Below the pieces are notes generated by a model. The model had not been told where the DNA came from, ran no database searches, and worked only from the letters and a program-made list of their open reading frames with translations. Both the position numbers and the translations under genes were made by a program. From the NCBI GenBank assembly GCA_014651175.1, contig BMWJ01000001.1:930001-994000 (forward strand): DNA of 64,000 nt, in the 5' to 3' direction. This document shows, in pieces, positions 1-7,697 of this stretch. Positions within the stretch are counted from its first letter, which is position 1, and each line of letters begins with the position of its first letter. This stretch comes from Streptomyces clavifer (GTDB taxonomy: Bacteria > Actinomycetota > Actinomycetes > Streptomycetales > Streptomycetaceae).

Positions 1-1
1 C

Positions 2-631
2 CTGGCCACGGAGCTGCGGGTCTCGCGCATCCCGCTGCGCGAGGCACTGCGCCTCCTGGCGGCCGAGGGCCTGGTCCTGCTGGTGCCGCACCGGGGCGCC
101 CTGGTCGCGCCGTTCACCCCGAGCGACGTCCGTGACCTCTTCGACGTACGCGAGTCCCTGGAGTCCCTCGCGGCCCGTCTGGCGGCGGAACGGGCGGACG
201 AGGAGGGGTTGCGGCGCCTCGCGGCCCGCCTCGACGCCGCCCGCACGGCGACCCGCGAGCACGACCGCCCCACGATCGCCGCCGCCAACGCGGCCTTCCA
301 CACCGACATCGTCGATCTCGCGGCCAACGCGCTGCTCAGCGGGGTGATGCGCCCCCTGGAGGCGCGCATGCACTGGCTCTTCCACCTGACGGCCCAGCGC
401 GATCCCGCCCAGCAGTGCGCGGAACACGAGCGCCTGTACGAGGCCATCGCCGCTCGCGACGGTGACCGTGCGGCCCGCCTGGCGCACGAACACGTCGCGG
501 ACGGACGCCCGGCCAGCCTGGCCCTGGCCGCCCGGTGGTCCATGCCGGACATCGACCCGGAGGCGATCGCCGCACGGAGGCGACGCGGACGGGCCGAAGC
601 GGGCAAGCGGGGGGCGGCGGGAGACGCCTAG
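2..631 (+). CDS. GntR-family regulator with FCD domain (5' end missing)
   Basis: The window opens inside this gene: the reading frame is open from base 2 and ends at a TAG at 629-631, so the true start lies to the left. The visible N-terminus is the second half of a winged helix (V-S-R-I-P-L-R-E-A-L-R, then A-A-E-G-L-V), the usual GntR recognition-helix pattern. The following ~140 residues are helical and acidic and fit an FCD ligand-binding domain, with candidate metal ligands in FHTDIV, EHERLY and AHEHV. The C-terminus is a short Arg/Ala-rich tail. FadR-subfamily repressors usually sense small carboxylic acids; the effector cannot be told here. It is probably not cotranscribed with the exporter, which has its own leader. 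Confidence 0.85.
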   Translation: MATELRVSRIPLREALRLLAAEGLVLLVPHRGALVAPFTPSDVRDLFDVRESLESLAARLAAERADEEGLRRLAARLDAARTATREHDRPTIAAANAAFHTDIVDLAANALLSGVMRPLEARMHWLFHLTAQRDPAQQCAEHERLYEAIAARDGDRAARLAHEHVADGRPASLALAARWSMPDIDPEAIAARRRRGRAEAGKRGAAGDA

Positions 632-699
632 CCGGCGCGGGACATGGCGCCGCGGCACCCGCCGGCCCCCGTATAACCACGTGCCGCGACGGGCGTCGG

Positions 700-896
700 T
701 CGGGTAGCGTGCGGGACATGTCGAGTCCTGAGTCGGACGAGGTGGGGGCTTTCGGTCACGCCGTCAGCCCCCTGAACCACTGAGCTCGAAGCCCTGTCGT
801 CGCGCCGCGTCCGCGGACGGGACGAGGCGCTGCTGCCGGGGTTGACCGCGGTGACGAGATGACCCTCTCGTTTCCTCCTCACCCCGGAGCCACTCG
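700..896 (+). promoter_or_regulatory. Candidate leader-peptide/attenuator region of the exporter gene
   Basis: A -10-like TAGCGT (705-710) lies exactly 7 nt before an ATG at 718, the spacing of a leaderless transcript. That ATG opens a 21-codon ORF (718-783, starting MSSPESDEVG). It is followed by a GC-rich stretch with a self-complementary GTCCGCGGAC (808-817) and a hairpin ACGAGA/TCTCGT (854-859/866-871) ending 14 nt before the exporter's GGAG ribosome-binding site (886-889). A short leader ORF plus hairpins before a drug-exporter gene suggests translational attenuation; this is inferred from layout only. Confidence 0.35.
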
Positions 897-2096
897 ATGC
901 CACTCCCGCTGTATCTGCTTGCCGTGGCGGTCTTCGCCATGGGCACCTCCGAGTTCATGCTCGCCGGCCTCCTGCCGGACATCGCCTCGGACTTCGATGT
1001 CACCGTCGGGACCGCGGGCGTACTCACCTCCGCCTTCGCGATCGGCATGGTCGTCGGCGCGCCCCTCGTGGCCGCACTGGCCCGCAACTGGCCCCGGCGC
1101 TCCAGCCTGCTCGGTTTCCTCCTCGCTTTCGCGGCGGCTCACGCCGTGGGCGCCTGCACCACGAGCTTTCCCGTGCTGCTGGCCACCCGGATCACCGCCG
1201 CGCTGGCGAACGCGGGGTTCCTCGCCGTCGCTCTGACGGCTGCCGCCACCCTGGTCCCGCCCGACCGGAAGGGACGCGCGCTGGCCGTGCTGCTGTCCGG
1301 CACCACGCTCGCCACGATCGCCGGTGTCCCCGGCGGTTCGGTGCTCGGCACGCTGTTCGGCTGGCGGGCCACCTTCTGGGCCGTCGCGGTCCTCTGCCTG
1401 CCCGCGGCTCTCGGCGTCCTGAAGGGCATCCAGGACGTACGTGCGCGGGAACAGGCCACTGACGGGCCGGACCTGCGGGCCGAGCTCGCCCAGACGGCAA
1501 GGCCGCAGCTGATCCTGATGATGCTGCTGGGCGCGCTGGTGAACGCCGCCACCTTCGCCGGCTTCACGTTCCTCGCCCCCGTCGTGACCGGCACCGCCGG
1601 GCTGAGCGCGTTGTGGATCTCCGTCGCCCTGGTGCTCTTCGGTCTCGGCTCCTTCGTCGGCGTCACCGTTGCCGGGCGGCTGTCCGACCAGTACCCCGGT
1701 CCGGTCGTCGCGGTCGCCGGCCCGCTGCTGCTCATCGGGTGGCCGGCCCTGGCCGTGCTGGCCGACAGGCCGGCCGCCCTGCTCGTCCTCGTGTTCGTCC
1801 AGGGCGCTCTGTCGTTCGCGCTGGGCAGCACGCTGATCACACGGGTCCTCTACGCCGCCGCAGGAGCCCCCACCATGGCCGGTTCGTACGCGACGGCGGC
1901 ACTCAACGTCGGCGCCGCCGTCGGCCCCCTCGTCGCCGCGGCCACGCTCGGCACCGCAGCCGGGAACCTCGGGCCGTTGTGGGCGAGCGGGTCCCTGGTC
2001 GCCCTCGCACTGCTCATCGCGTTCCCCTTCCGTGCGCTGATCGCGGCCGGCCGAAGCGCGGAGGCGCCGGGGCAGCCCCTGCGCCTCTCCCCCTGA
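897..2096 (+). CDS. MFS drug exporter, Cml/Cmx chloramphenicol-efflux type
   Basis: A 399-residue, 12-helix major facilitator. The N-terminus (LLAVAVFAMGTSEFMLAGLLPDI), the motif-C-like GVPGGSVLG and the late SFALGSTLITRVLY and SYATAALNVGAA segments closely resemble the Streptomyces chloramphenicol-resistance exporter CmlR (about 392 aa) as I remember it. It would expel a hydrophobic inhibitor by proton antiport. Start ATG 897 has GGAG at 886-889, 7 nt away. An ATG at 859 in another frame is not supported by coding bias. The leader upstream suggests inducible expression, and a strong terminator follows. The substrate is inferred from family resemblance. Confidence 0.85.
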   Translation: MPLPLYLLAVAVFAMGTSEFMLAGLLPDIASDFDVTVGTAGVLTSAFAIGMVVGAPLVAALARNWPRRSSLLGFLLAFAAAHAVGACTTSFPVLLATRITAALANAGFLAVALTAAATLVPPDRKGRALAVLLSGTTLATIAGVPGGSVLGTLFGWRATFWAVAVLCLPAALGVLKGIQDVRAREQATDGPDLRAELAQTARPQLILMMLLGALVNAATFAGFTFLAPVVTGTAGLSALWISVALVLFGLGSFVGVTVAGRLSDQYPGPVVAVAGPLLLIGWPALAVLADRPAALLVLVFVQGALSFALGSTLITRVLYAAAGAPTMAGSYATAALNVGAAVGPLVAAATLGTAAGNLGPLWASGSLVALALLIAFPFRALIAAGRSAEAPGQPLRLSP

Positions 2097-2159
2097 CCAC
2101 AGGGGAAGGCGAAGACCCGCACCGCCGCGCCCGGCACCGCACTCCGGTCCGCGCAGGGC

Positions 2160-2197
2160 CCGAGGGGCTGTCCGATCACGCCCGGACAGCCCCTCGG
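2160..2197 (+). terminator. Strong hairpin terminator after the exporter
   Basis: A perfect 15-bp stem (2160-2174 with 2183-2197, CCGAGGGGCTGTCCG and its complement) with an 8-nt loop lies 64 bp past the exporter stop. There is no U-tract, as is usual in Streptomyces. Confidence 0.8.
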
Positions 2198-2216
2198 CGC
2201 GATCTTCGCGGTCCTG

Positions 2217-2276
2217 CCCCCCGACTTGCCTGAGAGGAAAGCCGAAGGTAGCTTTCCTGGTGGGAAAGTCGGGGGG
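2217..2276. promoter_or_regulatory. Nested 60-bp dyad upstream of the ABC operon
   Basis: Outer arms CCCCCCGACTT (2217-2227) and AAGTCGGGGGG (2266-2276) enclose inner arms AGGAAAGC (2235-2242) and GCTTTCCT (2251-2258) with an 8-nt loop. It lies 119 bp before the operon's first gene. It could be an operator for the operon's own winged-helix regulator, an attenuator, or a second terminator. Confidence 0.45.
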
Positions 2277-2394
2277 TGGTCGTTCCGCGCGGGTGTACGC
2301 CGCCGTCCCGGACCCTCCCGCAGCTCTTTCGAACCACCCGGCACCGCACCGAAGTGCCGTGAACCGACGTGATCGTCAAGGGAAGGCGACGGCT

Positions 2395-2901
2395 GTGAGC
2401 ACACCGATGAGTGCCGAACAGGCGTGGAGGGACCTGCAGCGCATCCGGGTGCCGCAGGAACGGGTGTACGACGAAGTGGAGCGGTCCGCCTCCGGCGGCC
2501 GCCGCGCCGCATACGCCACGGCCGCGATCATGTGGGTCTTCCTGGCCGGCCTGGGCCTCGACCTGCCCCGATGGGGCGTCTGGCTGATGGTGGCCGCCTA
2601 CCTCGTGCTGCTGAGCGTGCCGGCCGTGCACCACCACCGCAGGAGCCAGGTGCTGCTGCACCACTCCCACTGCACCTGGCGGATGTTCGCCACCTTCGCC
2701 GCGGGGGCGGTGGTGACCGGCGGGACGGCCCTGCTGTCCGGGCGCCTGACGGAGTCGCTGGCGCCGATGACCGCCGGCCTGATCCAGGCCACGGCCTCGG
2801 CCACCGCGTTCCTGCTGTTCGTCGGGCCCGCGAGCCGCTGGGCGGTCGGCTCGCTGCGACGCCCCGGCGCACGGACCTACCGAGCGGGAGCGGACCGATG
2901 A
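2395..2901 (+). CDS. Small integral membrane protein of the ABC operon
   Basis: A 168-residue protein with about four membrane helices (near residues 41-56, 60-77, 96-116 and 125-145) and a basic C-terminus. I chose the GTG at 2395 because AAGGGAAGG at 2378-2386 is a good ribosome-binding site; the frame stays open upstream to 2260 but that part looks non-coding. A His-rich HHHRR loop separates helices 2 and 3. It overlaps the next gene by ATGA, so it opens a tightly coupled four-gene operon. I do not recognise the family; similar membrane proteins accompany regulator/ABC-2 exporter cassettes in actinomycetes. Confidence 0.8.
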   Translation: MSTPMSAEQAWRDLQRIRVPQERVYDEVERSASGGRRAAYATAAIMWVFLAGLGLDLPRWGVWLMVAAYLVLLSVPAVHHHRRSQVLLHHSHCTWRMFATFAAGAVVTGGTALLSGRLTESLAPMTAGLIQATASATAFLLFVGPASRWAVGSLRRPGARTYRAGADR

Positions 2902-3296
2902 GTGCCCCCGCCGGTTTTGACGAGCTGATCCACCCGGCCACCCGGCTGTCGCTCGTCGCCCTGCTCGCCACCACCGAGTGGGCCGACTTCGCGTTCGTCC
3001 GCGACAGCCTCTCCCTCAGCGACTCCGCGCTCTCCAAACAGCTCCACACCCTGGAAGAGGCCGGTTACCTCGAGATCCACAAGGAGGGAGGCGGCCGCAA
3101 GCGACGCACGAGGGTACGGCTGACGGACCACGGCCGCACCGCCTTCGACGGCCATGTCTCGGCGCTCCGGGCGATCGTCGAGGGCGCCGGGCTCACCGCG
3201 GCGGCCGGCGCCGCAGGAGCGGCGGACGGCATCCCCGTGCCGACTGCGAGCGGCTCGACACCACCACGGCAGGACCATGCGGAGGCAGGACGATGA
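2898..3296 (+). CDS. Winged-helix transcriptional regulator of the ABC operon
   Basis: A 132-residue protein whose first ~95 residues form a MarR/ArsR-like winged helix: P-A-T-R-L-S-L-V-A-L-L, a recognition helix around S-L-S-D-S-A-L-S-K-Q-L, and a wing around G-G-G-R-K-R-R-T-R-V. The C-terminal 35 residues are Ala/Gly/Pro-rich and probably disordered. ATG 2898 overlaps the preceding stop, and the gene ends in an ATGA overlap with the ATPase, so all four genes are translationally coupled. It probably represses its own operon; the dyad at 2217-2276 is a candidate site. Confidence 0.85.
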   Translation: MSAPAGFDELIHPATRLSLVALLATTEWADFAFVRDSLSLSDSALSKQLHTLEEAGYLEIHKEGGGRKRRTRVRLTDHGRTAFDGHVSALRAIVEGAGLTAAAGAAGAADGIPVPTASGSTPPRQDHAEAGR

Positions 3297-4204
3297 CGAC
3301 GCCCACCACGACCGCCCGACCTGTCGTCCGGGCACGCGACGTGACCATGTCGTACGGCGGCATCGACGTCCTCCACGGCGTCGACCTGGACATCCACCGC
3401 GGTGAGGTCTTCGCACTGCTCGGGCCCAACGGCGCCGGGAAGACCACCACCGTCGAGATCCTCGAGGGCTTCCGGCGGCGCTCCGCCGGTGAGGTCAGCG
3501 TCCTCGGCGCGGACCCGGAGCGGGGCGACGACGCATGGCGCGGCCGCATCGGACTGGTCCTGCAGTCCTGGCGCGACCACCGCCGCTGGCGGGTCGCCGA
3601 GCTGCTGACGCACTTCGCGACGTACTACCCCGACCCGCGCGACCCGGCCGCACTACTGGCGCTGGTGGGCCTCACCGGCCAGGCCGGGCAGCAGGTGGAC
3701 CGGCTGTCCGGCGGCCAACGCCGACGGCTCGACGTCGCACTCGGCATCGTCGGCCGCCCCGAACTCCTCTTCCTGGACGAGCCGACCACCGGCTTCGACC
3801 CCGAGGCCCGCCACGAGTTCCACGTCCTGGTCGAACGGCTGGCCCGCGAGGAAGGTGTCACCGTGCTGCTCACCACGCACGACCTGGTGGAGGCCGAGCG
3901 GCTCGCCGACCGGATAGCCATGCTGGTCGGCGGCCGGATCCGGGCCTGCGGCACCCCGACGGAACTGGCCCTGCGGGCCGCCGCGCAGGCCGAGGTCCGC
4001 TGGACGGCCGACGACGGAACGCCCCGCCGCGAACGCACCGAGGACCCCTCGCGGCTGGTCTGGGAACTCCACCGCGACGCGGACGGACCGATCGCCGGGC
4101 TCGAGGTCCGCCGCCCGACGCTGGAGGACACCTATCTGCACATGGTGCATCAGGAGAACGACGGCACGGACGGCGCCGTGAACGGGAAGGTACGGGCCGC
4201 ATGA
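3293..4204 (+). CDS. ABC transporter ATP-binding protein (ABC-2 exporter, DrrA-like)
   Basis: A 303-residue ATPase with Walker A GPNGAGKT (44-51), Q-loop Gln91, signature LSGGQ (138-142), Walker B LLFLDEP (158-164) and H-loop His196. A C-terminal extension of ~90 residues (charged, ending in a RRPTLEDTYLHM-like segment) is typical of daunorubicin-type (DrrA) subunits. It would power the permease encoded immediately downstream. The ATG at 3293 overlaps the regulator stop, and the gene ends in another ATGA overlap with the permease. The substrate is unknown. Confidence 0.93.
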   Translation: MTTPTTTARPVVRARDVTMSYGGIDVLHGVDLDIHRGEVFALLGPNGAGKTTTVEILEGFRRRSAGEVSVLGADPERGDDAWRGRIGLVLQSWRDHRRWRVAELLTHFATYYPDPRDPAALLALVGLTGQAGQQVDRLSGGQRRRLDVALGIVGRPELLFLDEPTTGFDPEARHEFHVLVERLAREEGVTVLLTTHDLVEAERLADRIAMLVGGRIRACGTPTELALRAAAQAEVRWTADDGTPRRERTEDPSRLVWELHRDADGPIAGLEVRRPTLEDTYLHMVHQENDGTDGAVNGKVRAA

Positions 4205-5136
4205 GGGGGACACGCGTGACGAACGAGCCGGACACGGCCGACGTGGACGAAGCACCGGGCGGGACGAACGGGCCGCGCCGCCCCACCCGCCGCTACTGGC
4301 GGGCCGGCCTCCTCCGCGGCGGCATCGAGCTGCGGCACCTGCTCCGCAATCCCAAGGAGATGTCCGGCCACCTGCTCAATGTCGTCGTCGCCCTGCTGAT
4401 CGCCGCCTACGTCAGCGACGACGTGCCCGGCACCAGCACCCCGATGGCGCACCTGGTGCTCGCGGGTTTCGCCGCCTATCTGCTGTTCCAGGTCGGGCTC
4501 GTCAACCTCCCGCAGATGCTCGTGACCGAAAGGGAGGAGGGAGCCCTCCTGCGGCTGCGCGCCACACCCGGCGGGATACCGGCCTACCTCGTCGCCAAGT
4601 GCCTGCTGGTGGTCGTCACCGCGGTCGGCACCCTGCTCCTGCTCCTGCTGTCCGCGGCGCTGTTCGCGGACGGACCACTGCCGCAGGGGGCGGCAGGCTG
4701 GCTGACGCTGCTGTGGGTCACCACGCTGGGGCTGCTCGCGGTCGTACCGCTGGGCGCGGCCATCGGTGCCGTGCTGCCCAACCCGCGTGAGGCACTGGCG
4801 TTGATCATGCTGCCGACGATGGGGCTGCTGATCACCTCGGGAACGGTGTTCCCCATCACCTCGCTGCCCGTGCCGGTCCAGCAGGTGGCCTCCGTCTTCC
4901 CGCTGAAGTGGATGGCGCAGGGCCTGCGTTCGTCCCTGCTGCCGGACTCCGCACGGGCCGCCGAGCCGGCCGGCTCCTGGGAACTGCCCATGGTCGCCCT
5001 GGTGCTGACCGCCTGGGCAGTCCTCGGCTTCCTCCTGGCAGTCCCCTTGTTGCGCCGCGCCGCCCGCCGCGAGTCCGGCTCCCGCCTGACCGCGCGCCAC
5101 GACAAGGCGGCGCGGAGCGGGGCGCCTGTCGCGTAG
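4201..5136 (+). CDS. ABC-2 type transporter permease
   Basis: A 311-residue membrane protein with a charged N-terminal tail of ~40 residues and six predicted membrane helices, with the ABC-2 pattern: a cytosolic T-E-R-E-E-G-A-L-L-R-L-R-A-T-P segment after helix 2 and a late F-P-I-T-S-L-P-V-P-V-Q loop. ATG 4201 overlaps the ATPase stop (ATGA); GTG 4216 is an alternative start. It is the last gene of the operon. With the ATPase it should form a dimeric exporter for a lipophilic compound or drug. Confidence 0.92.
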   Translation: MRGTRVTNEPDTADVDEAPGGTNGPRRPTRRYWRAGLLRGGIELRHLLRNPKEMSGHLLNVVVALLIAAYVSDDVPGTSTPMAHLVLAGFAAYLLFQVGLVNLPQMLVTEREEGALLRLRATPGGIPAYLVAKCLLVVVTAVGTLLLLLLSAALFADGPLPQGAAGWLTLLWVTTLGLLAVVPLGAAIGAVLPNPREALALIMLPTMGLLITSGTVFPITSLPVPVQQVASVFPLKWMAQGLRSSLLPDSARAAEPAGSWELPMVALVLTAWAVLGFLLAVPLLRRAARRESGSRLTARHDKAARSGAPVA

Positions 5137-5213
5137 AGCGCGCTCACGGACCCCGCTCCTGCACGACAGCGGACGCCCGGGGCGTGGGGAGCGGGATCCG
5201 AGGCGGGGCAGGT

Positions 5214-5243
5214 TTGCCGCTTCGGCAAGTAAGTTTGTCGAAG
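5214..5243. promoter_or_regulatory. Operator-like inverted repeats before the flavoprotein gene
   Basis: TTGCCG-CTT-CGGCAA (5214-5228) is a perfect palindrome. Its right part CTTCGGCAA (5220-5228) also pairs with TTGTCGAAG (5235-5243) with one mismatch. The cluster sits 45-74 bp upstream of the start at 5288, where a repressor or activator would bind. Confidence 0.4.
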
Positions 5244-5287
5244 CAGGGCGTCGCGCGCATCATCTCCGGTAGATGGAGGTGTTTCGC

Positions 5288-6328
5288 ATGAGCGACAAGA
5301 ACCAGCGGTACGACGTGGTGGTGGTGGGCGGCGGTGCCGCCGGTCTGAGTGGGGCCCTGACACTGTCCCGGGCGCGGCGTTCCGTGCTCGTGATCGACGC
5401 GGGCAGCCCGCGCAACGCGCCCGCGGGCCATGTGCACAACTACCTGGGCCGCGAGGGCACCCCGCCCGCGGAGCTGCTGGCCATCGGCCGGGCCGAGGCG
5501 GCGGACTACGGCGCCGAGATCGTCCGGGGCAACGTGGTCTCGGCCGAGAAACTCTCCGACGGCTTCCGTGTCGTGCGGGAGGACGGAAGCACCGTCCACG
5601 CCCGCCGCCTGCTCGTCACCACCGGGATCGTCGACGAGTTGCCGGCCGTGGAGGGCCTGGCCGAGCGCTGGGGCAAGGAGGTGCTGCACTGCCCGTACTG
5701 CCACGGGTGGGAGGTGCGGGACCGGGCCATCGGCATTCTGGCGGTCAGCCCCATGGCCCTGCACCACGCCCTGCTCTGGCGGCAGTGGTCCGACGACGTG
5801 GTCCTGTTCCGGCACGACCAGCCCGACTTCAGCGACGAGGAGTACGAGCAGCTCGCCGCCCGCGGCATCTCCGTCGTGGACGGCGAGGTGGCCGCGCTGG
5901 AGGTGACCGACGACCGGGTCACCGGTGTGCGGCTGACCGGAGGCACGGTGATCCCGCGCGCGGCGCTCGTGGTCCAGCCACGCTTCACCGCCCGCTCGGC
6001 GGTCCTGGAGGCCCTTGGCCTGCGGCCCACCGAGATGGAGATCGGCGGCCACGTCGTCGGCACGTACATCGCGGCCGACCCCGCCGGGGCGACCGAGGTG
6101 CCCGGCCTGTGGGTGGCCGGTAACGTCGCCAACCTCATGGAGCAGGTCGTCGGAGCGGCGGCCGCCGGGCTGAAGGCGGCTTCGATGATCAACATGGACC
6201 TCGTCAACGAGGACACCCGCCGCGCGGTCGACGCCCGCCGCACACCCTTCTCGGCCGAGGCCGAGCGACAGGTCGCCGAGCGTGTGCTCGGAGACCGCCG
6301 TCACGGACTTCAGGAGACATCACGATGA
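5288..6328 (+). CDS. Thioredoxin-reductase-like FAD oxidoreductase with CPYC motif
   Basis: A 346-residue flavoprotein: FAD-binding GGGAAG at residues 14-19, a CPYC pair at 135-138 followed by HGWE, and a C-terminal FAD motif around T-E-V-P-G-L-W-V-A-G-N. The second dinucleotide motif expected in thioredoxin reductase (GxGxxA) reads G-I-L-A-V-S-P-M-A and is degenerate, so NADPH use is doubtful. This combination recalls dithiol oxidases such as GliT and HlmI that close disulfides using oxygen. I start at ATG 5288 because GGAGGT (5275-5280) lies 7 nt upstream; ATG 5273 would place that site inside the gene. Overlaps the methyltransferase by ATGA. The function is inferred. Confidence 0.85.
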   Translation: MSDKNQRYDVVVVGGGAAGLSGALTLSRARRSVLVIDAGSPRNAPAGHVHNYLGREGTPPAELLAIGRAEAADYGAEIVRGNVVSAEKLSDGFRVVREDGSTVHARRLLVTTGIVDELPAVEGLAERWGKEVLHCPYCHGWEVRDRAIGILAVSPMALHHALLWRQWSDDVVLFRHDQPDFSDEEYEQLAARGISVVDGEVAALEVTDDRVTGVRLTGGTVIPRAALVVQPRFTARSAVLEALGLRPTEMEIGGHVVGTYIAADPAGATEVPGLWVAGNVANLMEQVVGAAAAGLKAASMINMDLVNEDTRRAVDARRTPFSAEAERQVAERVLGDRRHGLQETSR

Positions 6329-6966
6329 CCACCGACAGCACCCGCACCGACGCGGAGATCTGGGACGACCGCTACCGGGAGAGCGACCGGATCTGGAGCG
6401 GGAACCCCAACGTCGCCCTCGTGCGTGAAGTGGAGGGCCTGAAGCCGGGACGCGCCCTCGACCTCGGGTGCGGGGAGGGTGCGGACGCGGTCTGGCTCGC
6501 CCGGTGGGGCTGGCAGGTCACCGCCACCGACATCTCCCGCGTCGCCCTGGAGCGGGCTGCGGTCCACGCAGCCGAGGCAGATGTCGCGGGGCGGATCGAC
6601 TGGCAGTGGCACGACCTGGGGGCCTCGTTCCCCGAGGGGGAGTACGACCTGGTCTCCGCCCAGTTCCTGCACTCCATGGTTGATCTGCCGCGCGAGGAGA
6701 TCCTGCGCAGGGCCGCCGCGGCCGTCGCGCCCGGTGGTGTCCTCCTGGTCGTCGGACACTCCGGCTTCCCCGCGTGGGAGGAGAATCCGCATCCCGAGGT
6801 GGTGTTCCCGACCCCGGACGAGGTCCTTGCCTCCCTCGAGCTCCCCGAGGCGGAGTGGGAGGTGCTGCTCAGCGAGGAGCACCAGCGGACCCAGAACGAC
6901 CCCGAGGGCCGCCCCACCACCCGCACCGACAACACGCTGAAGATCCGCCGCACGGCAGGCCCGTGA
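6325..6966 (+). CDS. SAM-dependent class I methyltransferase
   Basis: A 213-residue Rossmann methyltransferase: motif I DLGCGEG at residues 46-52, motif II around V-T-A-T-D-I-S, and a post-motif D-L-V-S-A-Q-F-L-H-S. The N-terminal W-D-D-R-Y-R-E-S and W-S-G-N-P-N are typical of the TehB/thiopurine-like branch, which often methylates S, Se or Te. ATG 6325 overlaps the flavoprotein stop, so the two are translationally coupled. The pair is consistent with a thiol-handling function, but the substrate is unknown. Confidence 0.88.
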   Translation: MTTDSTRTDAEIWDDRYRESDRIWSGNPNVALVREVEGLKPGRALDLGCGEGADAVWLARWGWQVTATDISRVALERAAVHAAEADVAGRIDWQWHDLGASFPEGEYDLVSAQFLHSMVDLPREEILRRAAAAVAPGGVLLVVGHSGFPAWEENPHPEVVFPTPDEVLASLELPEAEWEVLLSEEHQRTQNDPEGRPTTRTDNTLKIRRTAGP

Positions 6967-6972
6967 CGACGA

Positions 6973-7012
6973 GCGCCCGCCCCGCTCCCCGATCGGGAGT
7001 GGCGGCGGGCGC
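6973..7012. terminator. Bidirectional hairpin between methyltransferase and yceI
   Basis: GCGCCCGCC (6973-6981) pairs with GGCGGGCGC (7004-7012), with an inner CTCCC/GGGAG stem. It lies between two convergent genes. Confidence 0.65.
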
Positions 7013-7035
7013 GCTCGGTCCGGGCGCTGTGGGGG

Positions 7036-7653
7036 TCAGGCCTGCGGGGCGGCCTTGATCGCGGAGATGTCGAAGGTCAGCTTCACCTTGTCGCTGACCA
7101 TCACGCCGCCGGTCTCCAGCGCCGCGTTCCAGGTCAGGCCCCAGTCGGAGCGCAGGATGTCGGCGCTGCCCTCGAAGCCGACGCGCTCGGCGCCGTACAC
7201 GTCGGTGGCGGAGCCGTTGAACTCCAGGTCGATGGAGAGCGGACGGGTGACGTCCTTGATGGTGAGGTCGCCGGTGACGCGGTACGTGTCGCCGCCCAGC
7301 TGCTCGGCCCGGGTGGAGCGGAAGGTCATGAGGGGGAACTTCTCGGCATCGAAGAAGTCGCCGCTGACCAGGTGGCCGTCACGGTCGGCGATCCCGGTGT
7401 CGACGCTGGCGATCCTGACGTCGATGGACGCGGAGGAGTTGGCCGGGTCGGCGCCGTCCAGCTTCAGGGTGCCCTCGTGCTCGCCGAAGGAGCCGCGGAC
7501 GTTGGTGACCATGGCGTGGCGCACGGTGAAACCGATGCTGCTGTGGGCCGGGTCGATCGTGTAGTCACCGGTCAGGGCCGCCAGCGCCGGGTCCACCACG
7601 AGGGTGGCGGTGGTGGACGGGGCGACGTTGTTCTTGCGGTTGAACAGAGCCAT
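7036..7653 (-). CDS. YceI-like lipocalin-fold protein
   Basis: A 205-residue YceI protein: T-I-D-P-A-H-S-S-I-G-F-T-V-R-H near the N-terminus, then a beta-rich barrel with V-S-G-D-F-F-D-A and a late D-W-G-L-T-W-N motif. The fold binds polyprenyl or other lipids in a tunnel. There is no signal peptide, unlike periplasmic homologues, so it is probably cytosolic. I start at the ATG at 7653 because AGGAGGAGCC is immediately upstream; an upstream in-frame start at 7713 lacks one. Paired direct repeats in the promoter point to control by an unlinked regulator. Confidence 0.92.
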   Translation of the reverse strand: MALFNRKNNVAPSTTATLVVDPALAALTGDYTIDPAHSSIGFTVRHAMVTNVRGSFGEHEGTLKLDGADPANSSASIDVRIASVDTGIADRDGHLVSGDFFDAEKFPLMTFRSTRAEQLGGDTYRVTGDLTIKDVTRPLSIDLEFNGSATDVYGAERVGFEGSADILRSDWGLTWNAALETGGVMVSDKVKLTFDISAIKAAPQA

Positions 7654-7697
7654 GGCTCCTCCTCGGGGGACGTGTGAAACGAGTGGCCGTCGAAGTT

